From assembly GCA_008508345.1 (NCBI GenBank), contig QNGE01000914.1, positions 1-64,000 on the forward strand: a stretch of 64,000 nucleotides of DNA. Reading direction: 5' to 3'. This DNA is from Paragonimus westermani (Eukaryota; Platyhelminthes; Trematoda; Plagiorchiida; Troglotrematidae). Numbering within the stretch: position 1 is the stretch's first letter; each line of letters starts with the position of its first letter. Of the stretch, positions 62,537 through 64,000 are shown piece after piece. The position numbers and the translations under genes are program-made. The notes beneath the pieces are model-generated. The model searched no databases. It had not been told where the DNA came from and saw nothing but the letters and a program-made list of their open reading frames with translations.

Positions 62537-63021
62537 GGAAGGCAGAAGAAATAAAGCCTAAAACAGTAGGAGAAAGTCGTGGTCGGTTAGTAATGTCACT
62601 GTCGAGAGAACGATAACTTCTGATACTTCCTGGTCGTTTAAGCCGCGGAAGGGGGTTGACTTGAGGGACCCCACCCGGAGCCTCTGACTCGAAAGTCTGG
62701 CCTGCGAGACAACAGGATATGGGGTTTTGGGGGGGACCCCAGTCGGAGCCAATGACTCAAGAGTCTGACTCACTTGGCAGTGAGGGGCTTGTCCAGCCCA
62801 AGGGCGCAGGGAATAAAGCAATAATGTCTGATTCTGAACACTGCTGCGCGCAGCGGATGTACTCGAAGCTACATCGGGCTTTTGAGAGATATTTGATGTT
62901 TCTCGACCGTATTGGATATACGCCGGCGGTCACGGTCAACCGTTGGGCGATCGGGATTCTCTTTGTTTGAGGGTACCTTTTCTAACCCCCTTCTTCCTGA
63001 TATGGAAGACAGCAGTGCCGC

Positions 63022-63037
63022 AACTATAAAAATAGTT
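63022..63037. repeat. Palindrome in the LINE R3 5' untranslated region
   Basis: AACTAT-AAAA-ATAGTT. The matching place in L2 (36,878-36,893) reads AACTA-TAAATG-TAGTT, so the pairing is kept although the middle differs. On the strand opposite the element it also spells TATAAAAA. Role unknown. Confidence 0.4.
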
Positions 63038-63225
63038 CTGCTGTATGTCCATAGGATCGTGTCTCGCTACCTAAGCACTCTTACGAGTGAAACTGTTTTC
63101 CGTTCGATCGCTCTCCTTTGACCTGTCGGAAAAAATTGTACGTGGAAGGACCGAAGTTCTAGTCAGCATAACCCGTCAGATCAGAACAGTGCACAAGCTC
63201 GACCAACACGTTAAGGTAGCAGTGT

Positions 63226-64000
63226 AAGTCAGTTAAGCTGTAGGAACCTTGGGCTGTGGTTTGCATAGGTAGAAGTCAACGATCACCTTCGGTGAATCCA
63301 GTTACGGCGTAATATATGTGGTTACGTCGTCCCATATACCCGAGGCCGTGGCTTTGAACGTTGCAGATATAATTTACGGGCTTCCGGCTCAGAATTATTA
63401 GGGTAATTAGATCAGGCATTATTAACAGGACGGCAACCTCTGACGAGGACAACCTTCGCATGTTCCTTTCTGATGTTGAACTGGGAGGTCGCAAGTCCTC
63501 AAATTAGTTTGTCAGATGACTGCGATGTCGCACATGCAGACTGTCAACGAACCGGTGTTGTATACTATGTGGTTTCAGAACCTCAAACGTGAGCTCCTTC
63601 ACAAAATGGCCTTCTTGTGGAAGGAGACACTGTTGACTGGACCAAGTGATCACGTACAACACAATGATGCTCCTCAGCAAGTTGCCCAGTTGCAAGCGCC
63701 ATGCAGCTGCGACATCCTTCAACAGGATGTTTCAAATTTTGGGGAGTAGTTTTTACAAACGTCGTTGCACCTAGTCACTTTAACCAACCTGTTGGTAGAT
63801 AAATGGCCACCGGCGCGATCAGACTTTTGCTCACGAGGTAAGTCGCACATATGACTGTTCGATAGGAGTGTTTGTTATCACCACCGTCGGGTTGGTATGC
63901 GTGCTCGCCGTTGCACTCAGCCTTGTTCCTCCCTGAATGATGAAACTCACACGGAAAACTACCGAGCCAGTCAATGATGACAAACGTTGCCACTGGTCCA
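63226..64000. other. Non-coding stretch to the end of the window
   Basis: Short frames of about 72-77 codons on both strands, overlapping each other, without motifs. Nothing else recognised. Confidence 0.5.

Larger units (their letters stand above)
59426..63220 (-). mobile_element. LINE 'R3': nearly full-length CDP2-like/RTE-like element
   Basis: About 3.8 kb, minus strand, in this order: 5' untranslated region (about 63,220-62,840), N-terminal segment (RPWAGQAPHCQVSQTLES), APE endonuclease, linker, RT, post-RT segment, 3' untranslated region with CATCCT-type tail at 59,427-59,446. The protein is interrupted by one-base frameshifts near 60,985 (ALF-K-DGG region) and at a run of six C's near 60,713, and the RT catalytic YADD reads DADD. 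A stop near 62,558 separates the N-terminal segment from the endonuclease in this copy. The element is therefore inactive but relatively young; its endonuclease part is intact. Its 5' region is about 80-83% like that of L2. Confidence 0.85.

Overview
This is a eukaryotic, gene-poor window, most likely from a parasitic flatworm (tapeworm or fluke). The reasons are the kinds of mobile elements present: APE-type non-LTR retrotransposons of the RTE/CR1-like groups that flatworm genomes carry in number, two Penelope-like elements with GIY-YIG ends, and tRNA-derived SINEs. There are no operons, no bacterial genes, no rRNA, no CRISPR array and no clearly functional host gene. The species assignment is inference.

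Layout. Bases 1-10,880 are almost featureless apart from an (AT)10 tract, two hairpins and a tRNA-like relic. A candidate solo LTR with a compact promoter lies at 10,881-11,287, and an inverted pair of SINEs at about 12,190-12,990. One possible spliced exon of an unknown gene is at 19,137-19,283. A broken Penelope-like element (minus strand) occupies 19,970-21,060, and the 3' end of an RTE-like element with a C-terminal zinc finger 25,690-26,403. A second, more decayed inverted SINE pair lies at 30,107-30,640. From 31,962 to about 37,080 two CDP2-like/RTE-like LINEs (called here L1 and L2) sit head to tail on the minus strand. From 37,081 to 44,499 I see nothing. A LINE relic (44,500-45,060) and a second Penelope-like element (45,440-47,112) follow. 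Then come an inverted 5' piece of an RTE (49,400-50,345), the RT-to-3' end of an RTE on the plus strand (51,280-53,305) and a CR1/Jockey-like LINE (54,600-56,110). A second copy of the L1-L2 pair closes the window (56,270-63,220).

The main structural result is a duplication: 32,762-36,395 matches 57,268-60,901 at a constant offset of 24,506 bp with no visible indel. I count about 16 mismatches by eye, all in the first 1.05 kb. The duplicated block starts and stops inside retroelements, carries the same LINE-LINE junction in both copies, and ends at a 6-base microhomology (AGGCAC). The right-hand copy continues into a nearly full-length element (R3) whose endonuclease reading frame of 521 codons is intact with all APE motifs, while its RT has two frameshifts and a YADD-to-DADD change.

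Nothing here forms a working pathway. What the window records is successive retroelement insertion, truncation, inversion and later duplication. I did not find a clearly new biological system. The points most worth a second look are the duplicated LINE tandem and its conversion-like mismatch clusters, the possible twin-primed RTE, the 5' head shared by two LINE families, and the palindromic promoter of the solo LTR.
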